Source: Bacteroidota bacterium (GTDB lineage: Bacteria; Bacteroidota; Rhodothermia; Rhodothermales; Rubricoccaceae). Taken from it: 64,000 nt of DNA. Position 1 is the stretch's first letter. Each line of letters starts with the position of its first letter. This document shows positions 10,101 to 19,535 of this stretch, piece after piece. Position numbers and translations under genes: made by a program. Below the pieces are notes generated by a model, which worked only from the letters and a program-made list of their open reading frames with translations, was not told the DNA's origin and searched no databases. The stretch covers positions 25,060-89,059 of the forward strand of contig JBCBNX010000015.1 of the NCBI GenBank assembly GCA_039821555.1, in the 5' to 3' direction.

Positions 10101-13100
10101 CCCACCGCGCAGCGCGGCGACGGCGTTCGGCGCGGCCCCGAGCGGGACCTCGCCCAGGCGCTGTGAGGCGTCACTCCCCGAGGCGTTCTGGACGTGGATC
10201 GGTGCACCTGGTTCGGGTAGCCGCACGGTCATCGTCATCGTGCGGCGCACGCCCGGCGCGATGCTGAGCGAGCGGCGCTCGAAGGCGAGGCGCGGGTCCT
10301 CGATGTCGAAGCGTGTGTCGAGCGACAAGTGAACGGCGTCGAAGAACAGCCCTGCAAAGGTGTTCTGCCCGCGGTTGACGAGGTCATAGGTGATCGTCAC
10401 CTCGTCGCCGGGCTCGGCTCCGGCGGGCACCACGACGTTCTCCACGACGAGGTCCACCGGCGGCGGCAGCACGATGTCGAGCACGCGCGCGTCGGTGTTG
10501 TTGGCGACCTGCCCGGCCTCGGTCACGCGGCGGTCGCGGTTGACCGTGGTGGTGAGGAGGTGGCTCCCGGCGGCGTACTCGGGGAGGAAGAGGTCGACGG
10601 TGTGGGTGTAGGTCGCGCCTGGTGCGAGCGGGCCTTGCACGGTCTGCGTGAGCAGCGTCACCGTCTCGCCGCTGGTTTCGGTGCCGGGCGAGAGCGTCCA
10701 GGCGTCGGTCCATGACGTCCGCGCTGGGACCGCCGCGCCGTCGTTGGCGACGGTGACGACGGCGCGCACCGGCTGCCCGGCTTGCGGGGTGCCCGTGATC
10801 GTCACCGAGGCGATGCGGAGATCTGCGGGGGCGGCGAGGCCGAGGTCGGTCGTCGTGGTGGGGAGCGCCGCGTTGTTCTCGCGGGCGAGTTCGTCCACGG
10901 ATCGGTCGTTGTCGGCGTCCACCAGGAGCGTGTAGGTGCCGGTCAGGTCGGCGGGCAGCGTCACCTCGGCGGAGGCCTCGTAGCTCGCCCCCGGCGCGAG
11001 CGTGCCGACGCGCACGACGGCGTCGAGCCGGATATCGTCGCCCGAGGGAGCCGCGTCTGTGGAGAGCAGGACGGCGTCCGTCCAACTCGTCGCGACGGTG
11101 GCGAGGGGGCCGACGTTTTCGACGCGCCAGCGCAGCGTGACCACGTCGCCGCCGGAGGCCGTCGCGGGCGGCTGATTGAGGAGCGTCGCCGCGAGGTTGG
11201 GGCGCGGTCGCGCCGTGACGGCGATCTCGTCGCTGCGCAGGACGTTGTTCGTCTCGTCGGCCTCGAAGCGGATGCTGTCGGCGTCGGCGACGAGGTAGAG
11301 GTAGTAGGTCCCTGTCGTGAGGTCGCGCGGGAGCGTCACCGCGCGGTCGCGTTGGTAGGACGCCCCGCCACCGAGCGGGTCGCGCTCGTCGATGCGGGCG
11401 AGGCGCTGCGCTGCGCCGAAGCCGGGCCACGTGTCCTGGCCGGAGAGGTAGAGCCCGTCGCGGCGGAAGGCCGGGGCCGGGAGCGACCCGCCCACATTGC
11501 GCACGGCATAGTCCACGAGCACCGACGTGCCAGCTGCGGCCGTCGCCGGGGCGTTGAGCCGAGCGGGCACGAGGTCCGCGTAGGCGGCCAGTGTCACCGC
11601 CACGTCTGCCTGCGCGCGGTTGTTCTCGACGTAGTAGATGTCGTTCACAAACTCATTCAGCGCCTCGCGCTCGTCGAGGACGACGAAGACGGTGAAGGTG
11701 CCGGTCTCGCCGTCGGGGAGGCGGACGCGCTCGGTCACGCGCGCCGTCTCGTCGGGTTGGAGCGTGCCGTTCGAGAGGTTGTCGTAGTACCCCCGCAGGA
11801 GCACGCGGTCGGCGTCCTCGCTGTCAAGAAGGGGGTCGCCCTCGCGGTCGAGCACGTCGTCCTCGGAGAGGTAGATGGCGTAGTCGATCACGGCACGCGG
11901 CACGCCCGACGGGCCGATGTTGCGGATCGTGAAGGCGACGGTCAGGCTGTCGCTACTCCGGGCGGTCGCCGGGACGGCGAGGCCCTGGATCGCCACGTCC
12001 GAGGGCGGCACGTTGCGCCGGACCGTGCGCTCGGGCGCGCGGAACAGGTTGTTGTCGGCGGCTGCGCCCTCGAAGGCGTTCTGGTCGACGTTGGCGAGCA
12101 CGAAGTAGAACCCGCTGTCGGGCAACGCTACTTCGTTGGCGATGGCCTGCGAGATCGGGTCAATGAGGCCCGCGACGGCCGTGTAGGGAGCGCCGGGGTC
12201 CGTCTCGCCGACGAGCCCGAAGCCGAGGAAGACCGCGTCGCTGGCGTTGAACACGGAGTCCCGCTGGAAGAAGAGCCCGTCGCGGAAGTTGGTGGCGGGG
12301 CCGTCGCCCTCGTTGACGCCCTGCCAGGTGTATTGGTAGAGCACCGGGCGCATGTTGACGAGGCGGTCGCCCATCTCGCCCGGGCACGGCCGATAGATCC
12401 CGCCGGAGCCGGCTGCGCCGCCGCTGCTCGCCACGGCGATCGGGTAGAAGCAATAGGGGACGGGGTTGTCGATCTGCGTCACGCGCAGGTCGGGTAGGTT
12501 GGGCAGCGCGATGTCGATGGGGCCGCCAACGCCGAGGTTGTTTGCCTCGTCGGCCTCGGTCTCGCGCGGTCGCGTGCCGCCGTCGGCGCGGACAAGGATC
12601 TGGTAGCGGCCTTCGACCACGTCCTCCTCGCGCACGTCGATGACGCGGCCTTCGCGCTGGATGCGCACGGGGATGGTCACGCGCGCGGTCTGGCGGTAGC
12701 GGTCGCCGGGGCCGAGCGCGGTCGGGTTGGCGAAGCGGCCGAGGAGCGCGTCGTCGGCGCTGATGCTGTCGTCGCGGGAGAGGTAGACGGCGTCCTCCCA
12801 CTGCGGGCTGCGCGTGCCTGCATTGCCGGTGTTCGTGACCGTCCAGGCGACCTCGATCTCGCTACGCCCGACAGCCGTCGCCGGCGCAGCGATGGCCGTC
12901 GCGGCGAGGTCAGCAGCGTCGCCGGTCGTGAACGTCCAGACGGGGCCGTCGGTGGTGCCGTTGGGGTTGCGGGCCACGACCTGCCAGTTGAACGTCTCGC
13001 CCAGCGTCAGGCCCGAGCGTAGCGTGACGCCTGGCGCGTCGGCGGTCTCCGTGGGCGAGCCGGGGCGGGGCGAGCCTTGCGGCCAAACGTAGACATCGTA

Positions 13101-15302
13101 GTCGAGCGCAAACTGGGCAGCGGCCCACTCCAGGCGCGGGCGCTCAGGGACGCCAAACGCACCAGAAGCCGGGTTCGGTCCGGCGACGAGGCCCGGCGGG
13201 AGGTCGGTCATCGGGTTGCGATCGCTCACCGAGCCGAGCGTCCACTGCCCACGCAGGTCGGTCGTGGTGACGGAGAGCGTCTGGGCGGTGAGGTCCTGCG
13301 CGCCGTCGACGACGGTCCACGGGGCCCCCGCCGAGGGGCGGCGCAGCAGGCGGAGGTCCTCCGGTGCGTAGATGTCGGCGACGGTGCTGTAGTCGAACGT
13401 GACGCGGACGCGGGCACCTTCGGCGGGCAGCGCGTCGAGCTGCCAGAAGGTGTTGCCGGAGACGAGCGCGATGCCTGCGGGCGGTGCCCCTCCGGGGCCG
13501 CGCCGGTAGAGGCCGCCCGCGACGAGCACGCGCTGCGTGAGGGTCTCGAAGTCGAGCGTCACGCCGCTGTTGCGCACCAGCTCGATGGGCGCGAGGTCCA
13601 TCGTGCGGAAGAGGCGGCGGTCGTAGACAGCCGCGCCGGTCGGCGTGGGGACAGAGGCCGCGTCGCTGAGTTGCTCGATGGGCAGCGCCGTCGGCGTGGC
13701 GGCAGCGACGCTGCGTCCGGAGCGCTCACCGCGCTCAAACGCCCAGGTTGTCGACGTGCTCAGGTCCTCGTCGCGCAGGATGCGGCGTGGGTCGAAGGCG
13801 GTGTCGAGGTCGACGCCGTAGCCATAGCGGATGCGCTCGTTGCGCGGCACGAGGATGCGCGCCACGAGCGTCGAGTCCGACGGGTCAGCCCCGTTGGAAG
13901 TCAATGCATAGAGGCCGGCCGCCGCGCCGCCCTCGATGGCGACGAAGGGTACGTCGACATCGCCATAGCGCCCGCGCCGGTCGTAGTACGACGCGATCTG
14001 GCTCTGCTCGGCCCGCCGCGCGTCGAGGCGGAAGTCGACCACCACGCCGTCGAACGGCGCCGGGTCCCACCGCGCCACCTGGACGCTCACCCGCCCCCCC
14101 GCGAGCGAGAAGCCGCCCGCGGCCCAGAGCGACCCGTCGGCCTCGGCGAAGTCGGCCGCGCCGGTCGGGCCGAAGACATACGGGAGGGTGATGCCGCTGC
14201 CTAAGCCGCTCCATGCGGCACGGGCAGGGTCGTAGGCCGCCACGCCGCGCAAGGGCAGCGCTACCGCCCCGGTCGGCTCGATCGCCTCGAAGCTGCCGCC
14301 GATGATCACCTTGCCGTCGTACACCGTGAGCGCGAACGGGTCGTTGCCCAGGAAGCGGGCGAGGCGCGTCCACGTTCCCGTCGCCAAGTCACCGTCGAGC
14401 CGCCAGAAGCCCTGGCCGTCGGAGTCGTCCTGTTCCACGATCGCGTAGAGCGCCCCGTCCGGTCCGTATACGAGGTCAAACACGTTGTAGTCGAAGTTGG
14501 CGTTGCCCACGCGGCTCCAGGTGCTGCTATCCCAGCGCGCAATGTTGCCGACGTTGACCGTGGTTCCGTCGGCGTTGACCATGCCACGAAACATGTCGCC
14601 GCTGACCAAGAGGTCGCCCGAGTTCGGGTCGAGCGTCATCGCGTCGACCACGGCAAAGCGGTCGCCGCTCACGCCCTGCCCGAGCGGCTGCCAGCGGCTC
14701 CCGTCCCAGGCGATGATCTTGTTGGACGCCACGAAGCTGCCGTTGGCGTTGGTGCCCCCGGAGAAGCCGGTGCTGTTGTCACGCCCGCCGACGTAGAGCG
14801 TGCTGGTCGCGTCGTCATAGAGCAGGCTGTTGACCGCGCCTTCCAATCCCTGACCGAGCGGAGAAAACGCGGAGCCGTCCCAGCGGGCGATGTAGTTGAC
14901 CTCAGTGCCTCGAAGAGCCGTGAATGAGCCGCCGAGGTAGAGGTCGCCGTTGGGCGCGAACGCGAGCGCGTAGACGCGGTCGTTGGTGTCGGCACCCAGG
15001 TCGATGGGGTCCCAGACGGTGCCCGTCCAGCGGAGCAGCCCGCTGAAGCCGCCGATGTAGCGGCCAGCCACATACACGTCGCCGGTGGTCGGGTGCACGG
15101 CCACCGCGTGCAGATCGATGCCAGGGAGGCCGTTGAGGCCGGGGGCCACGCTGCCGTTGGTGCCGAACTCGTCGGACCAGGCACCGACCTCGGAGGGGGG
15201 CAGGGTCTGAGCGCGGAGGGGAACCGCCAGAAAGAGGCCCAGCAGGGGAAGCAGCGAGGCGGCAACGACGATGCGGGCGCGGTTCAGGGACGTATCGAAC
15301 AC
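7140..15302 (-). CDS. Giant CARDB-repeat surface protein with T9SS sorting domain
   Basis: About 2720 residues. A signal peptide (SLLPLLGLFLAVPLRAQ) is followed by an N-terminal kelch/WD-like propeller (repeats of the form GDLYLGGSF and IARWDGSAF, about residues 40-420), then several CARDB-type beta-sandwich repeats (pattern NVGPLATVATSWTDAVLLS; about 800-1750), a region of presumed Ig-like domains, and a C-terminal T9SS domain (AYPNPF, YDLLGRRV, SGLYLYEV). Unusually, a hydrophobic, cysteine-containing stretch lies near residues 2250-2300 (nt about 8385-8570), inside an exported protein. Both candidate starts are GTG; I chose 15302 over 15344 because it gives a normal signal peptide and follows a pyrimidine-rich leader. 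It is probably a cell-surface adhesin or matrix protein; the ligand is unknown. Confidence 0.85.
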   Translation of the reverse strand: MFDTSLNRARIVVAASLLPLLGLFLAVPLRAQTLPPSEVGAWSDEFGTNGSVAPGLNGLPGIDLHAVAVHPTTGDVYVAGRYIGGFSGLLRWTGTVWDPIDLGADTNDRVYALAFAPNGDLYLGGSFTALRGTEVNYIARWDGSAFSPLGQGLEGAVNSLLYDDATSTLYVGGRDNSTGFSGGTNANGSFVASNKIIAWDGSRWQPLGQGVSGDRFAVVDAMTLDPNSGDLLVSGDMFRGMVNADGTTVNVGNIARWDSSTWSRVGNANFDYNVFDLVYGPDGALYAIVEQDDSDGQGFWRLDGDLATGTWTRLARFLGNDPFALTVYDGKVIIGGSFEAIEPTGAVALPLRGVAAYDPARAAWSGLGSGITLPYVFGPTGAADFAEADGSLWAAGGFSLAGGRVSVQVARWDPAPFDGVVVDFRLDARRAEQSQIASYYDRRGRYGDVDVPFVAIEGGAAAGLYALTSNGADPSDSTLVARILVPRNERIRYGYGVDLDTAFDPRRILRDEDLSTSTTWAFERGERSGRSVAAATPTALPIEQLSDAASVPTPTGAAVYDRRLFRTMDLAPIELVRNSGVTLDFETLTQRVLVAGGLYRRGPGGAPPAGIALVSGNTFWQLDALPAEGARVRVTFDYSTVADIYAPEDLRLLRRPSAGAPWTVVDGAQDLTAQTLSVTTTDLRGQWTLGSVSDRNPMTDLPPGLVAGPNPASGAFGVPERPRLEWAAAQFALDYDVYVWPQGSPRPGSPTETADAPGVTLRSGLTLGETFNWQVVARNPNGTTDGPVWTFTTGDAADLAATAIAAPATAVGRSEIEVAWTVTNTGNAGTRSPQWEDAVYLSRDDSISADDALLGRFANPTALGPGDRYRQTARVTIPVRIQREGRVIDVREEDVVEGRYQILVRADGGTRPRETEADEANNLGVGGPIDIALPNLPDLRVTQIDNPVPYCFYPIAVASSGGAAGSGGIYRPCPGEMGDRLVNMRPVLYQYTWQGVNEGDGPATNFRDGLFFQRDSVFNASDAVFLGFGLVGETDPGAPYTAVAGLIDPISQAIANEVALPDSGFYFVLANVDQNAFEGAAADNNLFRAPERTVRRNVPPSDVAIQGLAVPATARSSDSLTVAFTIRNIGPSGVPRAVIDYAIYLSEDDVLDREGDPLLDSEDADRVLLRGYYDNLSNGTLQPDETARVTERVRLPDGETGTFTVFVVLDEREALNEFVNDIYYVENNRAQADVAVTLAAYADLVPARLNAPATAAAGTSVLVDYAVRNVGGSLPAPAFRRDGLYLSGQDTWPGFGAAQRLARIDERDPLGGGASYQRDRAVTLPRDLTTGTYYLYLVADADSIRFEADETNNVLRSDEIAVTARPRPNLAATLLNQPPATASGGDVVTLRWRVENVGPLATVATSWTDAVLLSTDAAPSGDDIRLDAVVRVGTLAPGASYEASAEVTLPADLTGTYTLLVDADNDRSVDELARENNAALPTTTTDLGLAAPADLRIASVTITGTPQAGQPVRAVVTVANDGAAVPARTSWTDAWTLSPGTETSGETVTLLTQTVQGPLAPGATYTHTVDLFLPEYAAGSHLLTTTVNRDRRVTEAGQVANNTDARVLDIVLPPPVDLVVENVVVPAGAEPGDEVTITYDLVNRGQNTFAGLFFDAVHLSLDTRFDIEDPRLAFERRSLSIAPGVRRTMTMTVRLPEPGAPIHVQNASGSDASQRLGEVPLGAAPNAVAALRGGSPNQPPENVDADGTVPNLVPGQYRAIVWTDVRGGVRETDNDNNRTASSSAVGVDLPSLTLGQAQPLTLLPGQSRYFKLDVPAGRDLRFTLDNPTTFRDEEFEVFVAYDRVPSPGDFDEAFFAESALGAPEVLVPTSQAGTYYVLVRNPYLLAFSNDRADVSLTAEAFTFSLFSTTPEAGGNQGRVVATIRGAQLTEGTAFRLERGGTRIDGALVRLLSSMEAEVRFDLRGQPLGQYDLVAAQGGSTARLDDGFEVQVPSVAGIRTGVVAPTGVLINDATAYEVVLRNDGNTDQDLVVLAVALPFDQMYALETEDFVGAMLPADAVANSPDLVLPNAGIQMRIGGDEAADLGEWGVLTVFAKNVRVGETRTARIVVPSVLGTPGEPFPVYVDALGFSQDEFAEVAALAAQELAQTMAEVDRSTLPPEAQAWVDVLTAELDAGLSEADFVAYFESVGLFGDGPLTGISLPLLYMPRDVDAPPVSGGGSQAANLLVFPNAASQAFSREGCRTLTCTLEAIGRFVATAYGFATLAGVFGSGCVLLGLLCAPGIVAAALVLGVIMLGVTLYRNSTGRPCTSTLLCRPFFGSDDPNDILGPDGYGDARWVPRDEPMAYRIRFENNPETANAPAKEVVITQTLDEDLDLRTFRVERFGFGPYAFDLPGEGRAFYADRLDLRDSLGVFVDVSTTLDAQTREITLALRAIDPQTGDVTRDPLSGLLPPNDVPPEGDGFFAYRITPREDAPDAARINAQASIIFDNNAPIETPPIFNTLDASAPVSRLRTGSTVVLDSTSVQLAWTGSDTGAGLAGFALYGRRVDAGAARSGSSAAPPPFATTTEFAPIITGTTDSTYVFEGTFGTAYEFFTLATDLAGNTEPMKSEPDGGVVVANEDDGEAALPSVFEVQGAYPNPFRSNATIQYATPEVGDIEIVIYDLLGRRVQVWAQPQQTPGVHHHKLQFDRLASGLYLYEVRFETESERLRETGRITHVR

Positions 15303-15502
15303 GGTGTCAAGGGTGCGCGAGGAGGGGGCGTCACCTTCCACCACGGAGTCGGGCCGCAGAGTGGATCACGGCGGTGCCACAATTGTCTGGGGCCGAGGGG
15401 TCGGATTTCCTCCGGGCCTTCACGCTTTGCCCTTTCGCCGCCCCGGGTGCAGTCCGAGCTTTCAGGCCGCTTGCGTTTCCCACCCACCACTCCGACGAAC
15501 CC

Positions 15503-16705
15503 GTGATCCGCTACCTCACCGCCGGCGAGTCCCATGGCGAAGCGCTCCTCGGCATCGTCGAAGGGTGCCCGGCTGGGCTACCGCTTCTGCCCGCCGACCT
15601 CGACGAGCACCTCGCCCGGCGCTGGCTCGGCTTCGGGCGCGGCGGGCGCGCCAAGATCGAGACGGACCGCGCGCACGTCTACTCCGGCGTCCGCCACGGC
15701 GCGACAATGGGGAGCCCCATTGCCCTCAAGCTTGTCAACGCGAGCTATCACAAGGACAAGGCGCGCTGGCCCGAGGTGATGGCCGTCGAGCCGGTGGACG
15801 AGGATGTCGAGAAGGTGACGCTGCCGCGGCCGGGGCACGCCGACCTCGTCGGGACGCAGAAGTACGGCTTCGACGATATTCGCCCCGTGATCGACCGGAG
15901 TTCGGCGCGTGAGACGGCGATGCGCGTGGCGTGCTGCTCGGTCGCGCGACACCTGCTGCGCGTGCTCGGCATCGAAGTGGGCAGCCACGTCGTCCGCATC
16001 GGGGCGGTCGGCTACGAAGACAAAGCCGACTGGATCGAACGCCGCGATGCGCTCCTCGGCGATCATGCAGGAAATGGGGGCGGCGCGCGGGCGCTCTACG
16101 AGGCCGCCGACCAGTCCGAGACGCGCATGCTCGACGCCGACCTCACCGCCGCAACCATCGCCCACATCAAGGCGATGAAGAAGGCCGGCGACTCGCTCGG
16201 CGGCGTCTACGAGGTCGTCGTCACGGGCGTCCCGCCGGGGCTGGGCTCCTACGTCCAGTGGGACCGCAAGCTCGACGGGCAACTCGCGCAGGCGATTCTC
16301 TCGATTCAGGCACAGAAGGCCGTCGAAGTTGGTGACGGCATCGACGGGGGCACGCTGCCGGGCTCGGCGTTCCATGACCCGATTACGCGTGAAAATGGCA
16401 CGTTCGCTCGCAGCAGCAACCACGCGGGCGGCATCGAAGGCGGGATGTCCAACGGCATGCCGATCATCGTGCGTGGCGTGATGAAGCCGATCCCGACGCT
16501 CATCAAGCCGCTCGGCACGGTGGACATCGCCACCGGCGAGGCGCAGCCGACGCGCTACGAGCGCTCTGACGTGACGAGCGTACCCGCCGCGAGCACCGTC
16601 GCCGAGGCGACCGTTGCGCTCGTCATCGCCAACGCGCTTCTGGAAAAGCTCGGCGGGGACAGCCTCGATGAGATCCGCCCCCGCCTGGATGCGCTACGCA
16701 GGTAA
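15503..16705 (+). CDS. aroC: Chorismate synthase
   Basis: 400 residues. It catalyses the last shikimate-pathway step, EPSP to chorismate, with reduced FMN. The N terminus IRYLTAGESHG, the arginine-rich RSSARETAMRVACCSVARH and the RSSNHAGGIEGGMSNG signature are all family hallmarks. The start is taken as GTG at 15503 because conserved sequence begins there; an upstream ATG at 15374 would add 43 residues of low-complexity sequence encoded by what looks like the leader. The giant surface gene is divergent. It is followed by the convergent toxin gene 16 bp away. Confidence 0.95.
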   Translation: MIRYLTAGESHGEALLGIVEGCPAGLPLLPADLDEHLARRWLGFGRGGRAKIETDRAHVYSGVRHGATMGSPIALKLVNASYHKDKARWPEVMAVEPVDEDVEKVTLPRPGHADLVGTQKYGFDDIRPVIDRSSARETAMRVACCSVARHLLRVLGIEVGSHVVRIGAVGYEDKADWIERRDALLGDHAGNGGGARALYEAADQSETRMLDADLTAATIAHIKAMKKAGDSLGGVYEVVVTGVPPGLGSYVQWDRKLDGQLAQAILSIQAQKAVEVGDGIDGGTLPGSAFHDPITRENGTFARSSNHAGGIEGGMSNGMPIIVRGVMKPIPTLIKPLGTVDIATGEAQPTRYERSDVTSVPAASTVAEATVALVIANALLEKLGGDSLDEIRPRLDALRR

Positions 16706-16721
16706 TTCAGCGCTTGCAACC

Positions 16722-17078
16722 TCAGCGGGGGGCGAAGCGAATCTGACGTTCAGTCACCACTACGAACCGGTCCTCCAACTGCTCCGCGTGATGCTTCAGC
16801 ACCCGGGAGAGTAGCGCGGTCTTGAGTCGCGTTGGCAGGCCTCCAGGGCGTAGAAGAACGATACCGTGATGCGCCCTCTTCTCGCGGTAGACCATCTCGC
16901 CAAAATCCTTGTCGTTGGTGATGAGGATGCGCCGCTCCCGTACGGCACGAGCCAGGACTGCATCGTCGGAGATACCTGGACATGCATCGTAGATTGAGAT
17001 GACATCGTGGCCCTGTTTCGCCAGCCAGCGAGCTACTCCAGGTCCGGTGCACTCGTCTACAAGAAGCCGGAGTACCAT
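16722..17078 (-). CDS. DUF5615 PIN-like toxin
   Basis: 118 residues. The N terminus LRLLVDECTGPGVARWL, the central ILITNDKDFGEMVY and the following GIVLLRPGG match the DUF5615 group of PIN-like nucleases, where the acidic residues (DE near 8, ND.DF near 53) are thought to bind a metal for RNA cleavage. It lies 3 bp downstream of a DUF433 gene on the same strand, the usual arrangement of a DUF433/DUF5615 type II toxin-antitoxin pair. Ribonuclease activity is known only by analogy with PIN domains. The pair sits between housekeeping genes, which suggests it arrived independently of any larger island. Confidence 0.85.
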   Translation of the reverse strand: MVLRLLVDECTGPGVARWLAKQGHDVISIYDACPGISDDAVLARAVRERRILITNDKDFGEMVYREKRAHHGIVLLRPGGLPTRLKTALLSRVLKHHAEQLEDRFVVVTERQIRFAPR

Positions 17079-17081
17079 CGC

Positions 17082-17318
17082 TTAGGCAGCGAGTGGAACA
17101 AAGCTCGCGTCGGCTAGCGTGCGCTGAGCGAATAAGAGGCACGCTTGGATGTCTTCTCGTTCGAGCCTTGCATACTCGTCAAGCACGTCTTCCACCCTAG
17201 CTCCGTGAGCGAGGAGGCCGATCACAAAGTCAACGGTGAGCCGGGTGCCACGGATGACAGGCTTGCCGACCATCACGTTGGGGTCGGTGTGGATGCGGTC
17301 GAGAAGCGCGTCGCTCAT
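17082..17318 (-). CDS. DUF433 antitoxin
   Basis: 78 residues. DRIHTDPNVMVGKPVIRGTR is the strongly conserved start of DUF433 proteins, followed by a winged-helix-like region (VEDVLDEYARLEREDIQACL). These small proteins act as antitoxins and likely DNA-binding repressors of their own operon. The DUF5615 toxin gene follows after 3 bp. No clear operator palindrome was found in the short upstream gap (17319-17372). Confidence 0.87.
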   Translation of the reverse strand: MSDALLDRIHTDPNVMVGKPVIRGTRLTVDFVIGLLAHGARVEDVLDEYARLEREDIQACLLFAQRTLADASFVPLAA

Positions 17319-17372
17319 GGGAATAGTGGCTATGATACTTCGCGTGAACGACGCGCCGCTCGCTCTGTTCGC

Positions 17373-17735
17373 CTAGATCAGCCGTAGCGTGAACGGGTAG
17401 CGGTAGGTCTCGCCGTCACGCGCGCGGAGACCCGCCACGATGGGCAGGATGACCATCGCGAGGCCGATCACGATGAACGCCGGGATGGCGACGATGAGGC
17501 CGATGATGGTGATCGCGAGCACCGTCGCCACGGCGAGCGCGATCAGCGCCGTGATCTGGAAGTTGAGCGCCTCGCGGGCGTTCTCCTTGACGAAGGGGTG
17601 GCTGTCCCGCTTGACGAGGTAGACGATGAGCGGGCCTACGAAGAAGCCGATGCCCGAAAGCAGGCCGAGGAGCGCGGAGAGGTGCGCGAGCATGCCCCAG
17701 GAGCGGGCTTCATCCGAGGTCGTGGTGACAGACAT
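17373..17735 (-). CDS. DUF4870 domain membrane protein
   Basis: 120 residues. The sequence RSWGMLAHLSALLGLL, GPLIVYLVKRDSHPFVKENAREALNFQ (motif in shortened form: KRDSHPFV...NAREALNF) and three hydrophobic segments match the DUF4870/Tic20-like family of small inner-membrane proteins. The function of the family is not established. The frame is open far upstream, but similarity begins at the ATG at 17735, which follows a normal intergenic stretch before the divergent crtI gene. It is downstream-adjacent to the toxin-antitoxin pair without an obvious link. Confidence 0.85.
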   Translation of the reverse strand: MSVTTTSDEARSWGMLAHLSALLGLLSGIGFFVGPLIVYLVKRDSHPFVKENAREALNFQITALIALAVATVLAITIIGLIVAIPAFIVIGLAMVILPIVAGLRARDGETYRYPFTLRLI

Positions 17736-17918
17736 GGTCGGTGGATGGTCAGTGAGTGGGACTCGCGGCGGTGTACGGAAGGGGTCCTGCAGAGTTACCA
17801 GAATCAATTGGTGTGAACGTTTTGGACGAATCGAATCAGGACGGCTCGGAACGGAGTGGACAGGGTGCCGTACCTTCGCTCGCCCCTCTCCCGTCGCCTT
17901 TCTTCTGCCTCTCCCGCT

Positions 17919-19523
17919 ATGAGCTGGCTCACCCGCATGGCGCACCGCGCCGACGCGCGCCTCAACACCTCCACGTCCCCACTCCCGATCACGCCCGAGT
18001 CGCCGCATGCCGTCGTCATCGGCGCAGGCTTCGGGGGGCTCGCCGCGGCCATCCGCCTGCGTGCGCGCGGCTACCGCGTCACCGTCGTGGACCGTCTCGA
18101 TCAGCCAGGCGGACGCGCGCGCGTCTTCAAGGAGCAAGGCTATACCTTCGACGCCGGGCCGACGCTCATCACCGCGCCCTTCCTCTTCGACGAGCTCTGG
18201 AGCCTCGCCGGGATGCGTCGCGAGGACGACGTCGAGTTCGTAGACATCGACCCGTTCTATCGGATTCGCTTCGAGGACGGCCGCGTCTTCAACTACAACG
18301 GCGACGCGGGCGAGATGCGCCGCGAGATCGCGAAGTTCAACCCTGCCGACGTGCGCGGCTACGAGCGCTTCCTCCAGAAGTCCGAGGGCATCTTCGAGGT
18401 CGGCTTCACCGAACTCGGCCACGTGCCGTTCTCGAAGGTGTCGGACATGGCGAAGATTGTCCCGGCGATGATGGCGCTGCGCAGCCATGAGACGGTCTAC
18501 CAGTTCGTCTCGCGCTTCATCAAGGACGAGCAACTGCGGCAGGTCTTCAGCTTCCACCCGCTGCTCGTCGGCGGCAACCCGTTCGCCACGACCTCGATCT
18601 ACACGCTGATCGCGTTCCTGGAGCGCAAGTGGGGCGTGTGGTACGCGATGGGCGGCACGGGCGCCGTCGTGCGCGGCCTCGCCACCGTGATCGAGCGCCT
18701 CGACGGGCAGTTCCGCTTCAACGAGACAGTCGAGGAGATCACGGTCGAGAACGGGCGCGCGACGGGCGTGCAACTAGAGAGCGGCGAGCACATCCCGGCC
18801 GACATCGTCGTCTCGAACGCGGACGCGGGGTGGACCTACCGCCACCTCATCCGCCCCGAGCACCGCAAGCGCTGGACCGACCAGCGCGTCGAGAAGGCCA
18901 GGTTCTCGATGAGCCTCTTCGTGTGGTACTTCGGCACCGACAAGAAGTACGAGGACATCGCCCACCACACGATCCTCCTTGGGCCGCGCTACCGCGAGCT
19001 GCTCGACGACATCTTCTCGCACAAGTACCTCGCGAAGGACTTCTCGCTCTACCTCCACCGCCCCTCGGCCACCGACCCGACGATGGCGCCGCCAGGGCAC
19101 GACTGCTACTACGTGCTCTCGCCCGTCCCGCACCTGGAGAGCGGCACCGACTGGAGCACGCAGGTCGAGAAGTACCGCCAGGCCGTCCAGGACTACCTCG
19201 AAGCGACCGTCATGCCCGGCCTCAGCGATCACCTGACGACCAGTATCACGCTCGACCCGCAGGGCTTCCGCGACGACTACCTCTCGTACAAAGGCGCGGC
19301 GTTCTCGCTGGAACCGACGCTGCTGCAGAGCGCCTACTTCCGCCCGCACAACAAGTCGGAGGACGTGGACGGGCTGTTCCTCGTCGGCGGCGGGACGCAT
19401 CCTGGGGCCGGCATGCCTGGCGTGCTCTCCTCGGCGCGCGTGCTCGACAGCGTCGTGCCCGATGCGTCGGCGCTCGACCGTACGCTGGGACGCGTGACGC
19501 GGCCCGAGGCCGTGCCTGCGTAG
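17919..19523 (+). CDS. crtI: Phytoene desaturase (CrtI family)
   Basis: 534 residues. An FAD-dependent desaturase of carotenoid biosynthesis. The dinucleotide-binding motif GAGFGGLAAAIRLRARGY is near residue 30, followed by QPGGRARVF and the conserved GPTLITAPFLF. The C-terminal CrtI signature reads FLVGGGTHPGAGMPGVLSSAR. Length and motif order fit bacterial CrtI. The ATG at 17919 follows a strongly pyrimidine-rich leader; an ATG at 17856 lies upstream in the same frame but precedes non-conserved sequence. No phytoene synthase (crtB) is next to it in this window, so other carotenoid genes must lie elsewhere. Product specificity (three- or four-step, or a related desaturase) cannot be read from the sequence. 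Confidence 0.9.
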   Translation: MSWLTRMAHRADARLNTSTSPLPITPESPHAVVIGAGFGGLAAAIRLRARGYRVTVVDRLDQPGGRARVFKEQGYTFDAGPTLITAPFLFDELWSLAGMRREDDVEFVDIDPFYRIRFEDGRVFNYNGDAGEMRREIAKFNPADVRGYERFLQKSEGIFEVGFTELGHVPFSKVSDMAKIVPAMMALRSHETVYQFVSRFIKDEQLRQVFSFHPLLVGGNPFATTSIYTLIAFLERKWGVWYAMGGTGAVVRGLATVIERLDGQFRFNETVEEITVENGRATGVQLESGEHIPADIVVSNADAGWTYRHLIRPEHRKRWTDQRVEKARFSMSLFVWYFGTDKKYEDIAHHTILLGPRYRELLDDIFSHKYLAKDFSLYLHRPSATDPTMAPPGHDCYYVLSPVPHLESGTDWSTQVEKYRQAVQDYLEATVMPGLSDHLTTSITLDPQGFRDDYLSYKGAAFSLEPTLLQSAYFRPHNKSEDVDGLFLVGGGTHPGAGMPGVLSSARVLDSVVPDASALDRTLGRVTRPEAVPA

Positions 19524-19535
19524 TCCTCGGGCGAT

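Noticed and set aside
10782..12497. 571-codon plus-strand frame inside the giant gene
   Set aside because: It is antisense to clear CARDB repeats; composition is Arg/Gly/Val-rich and no motif is present.
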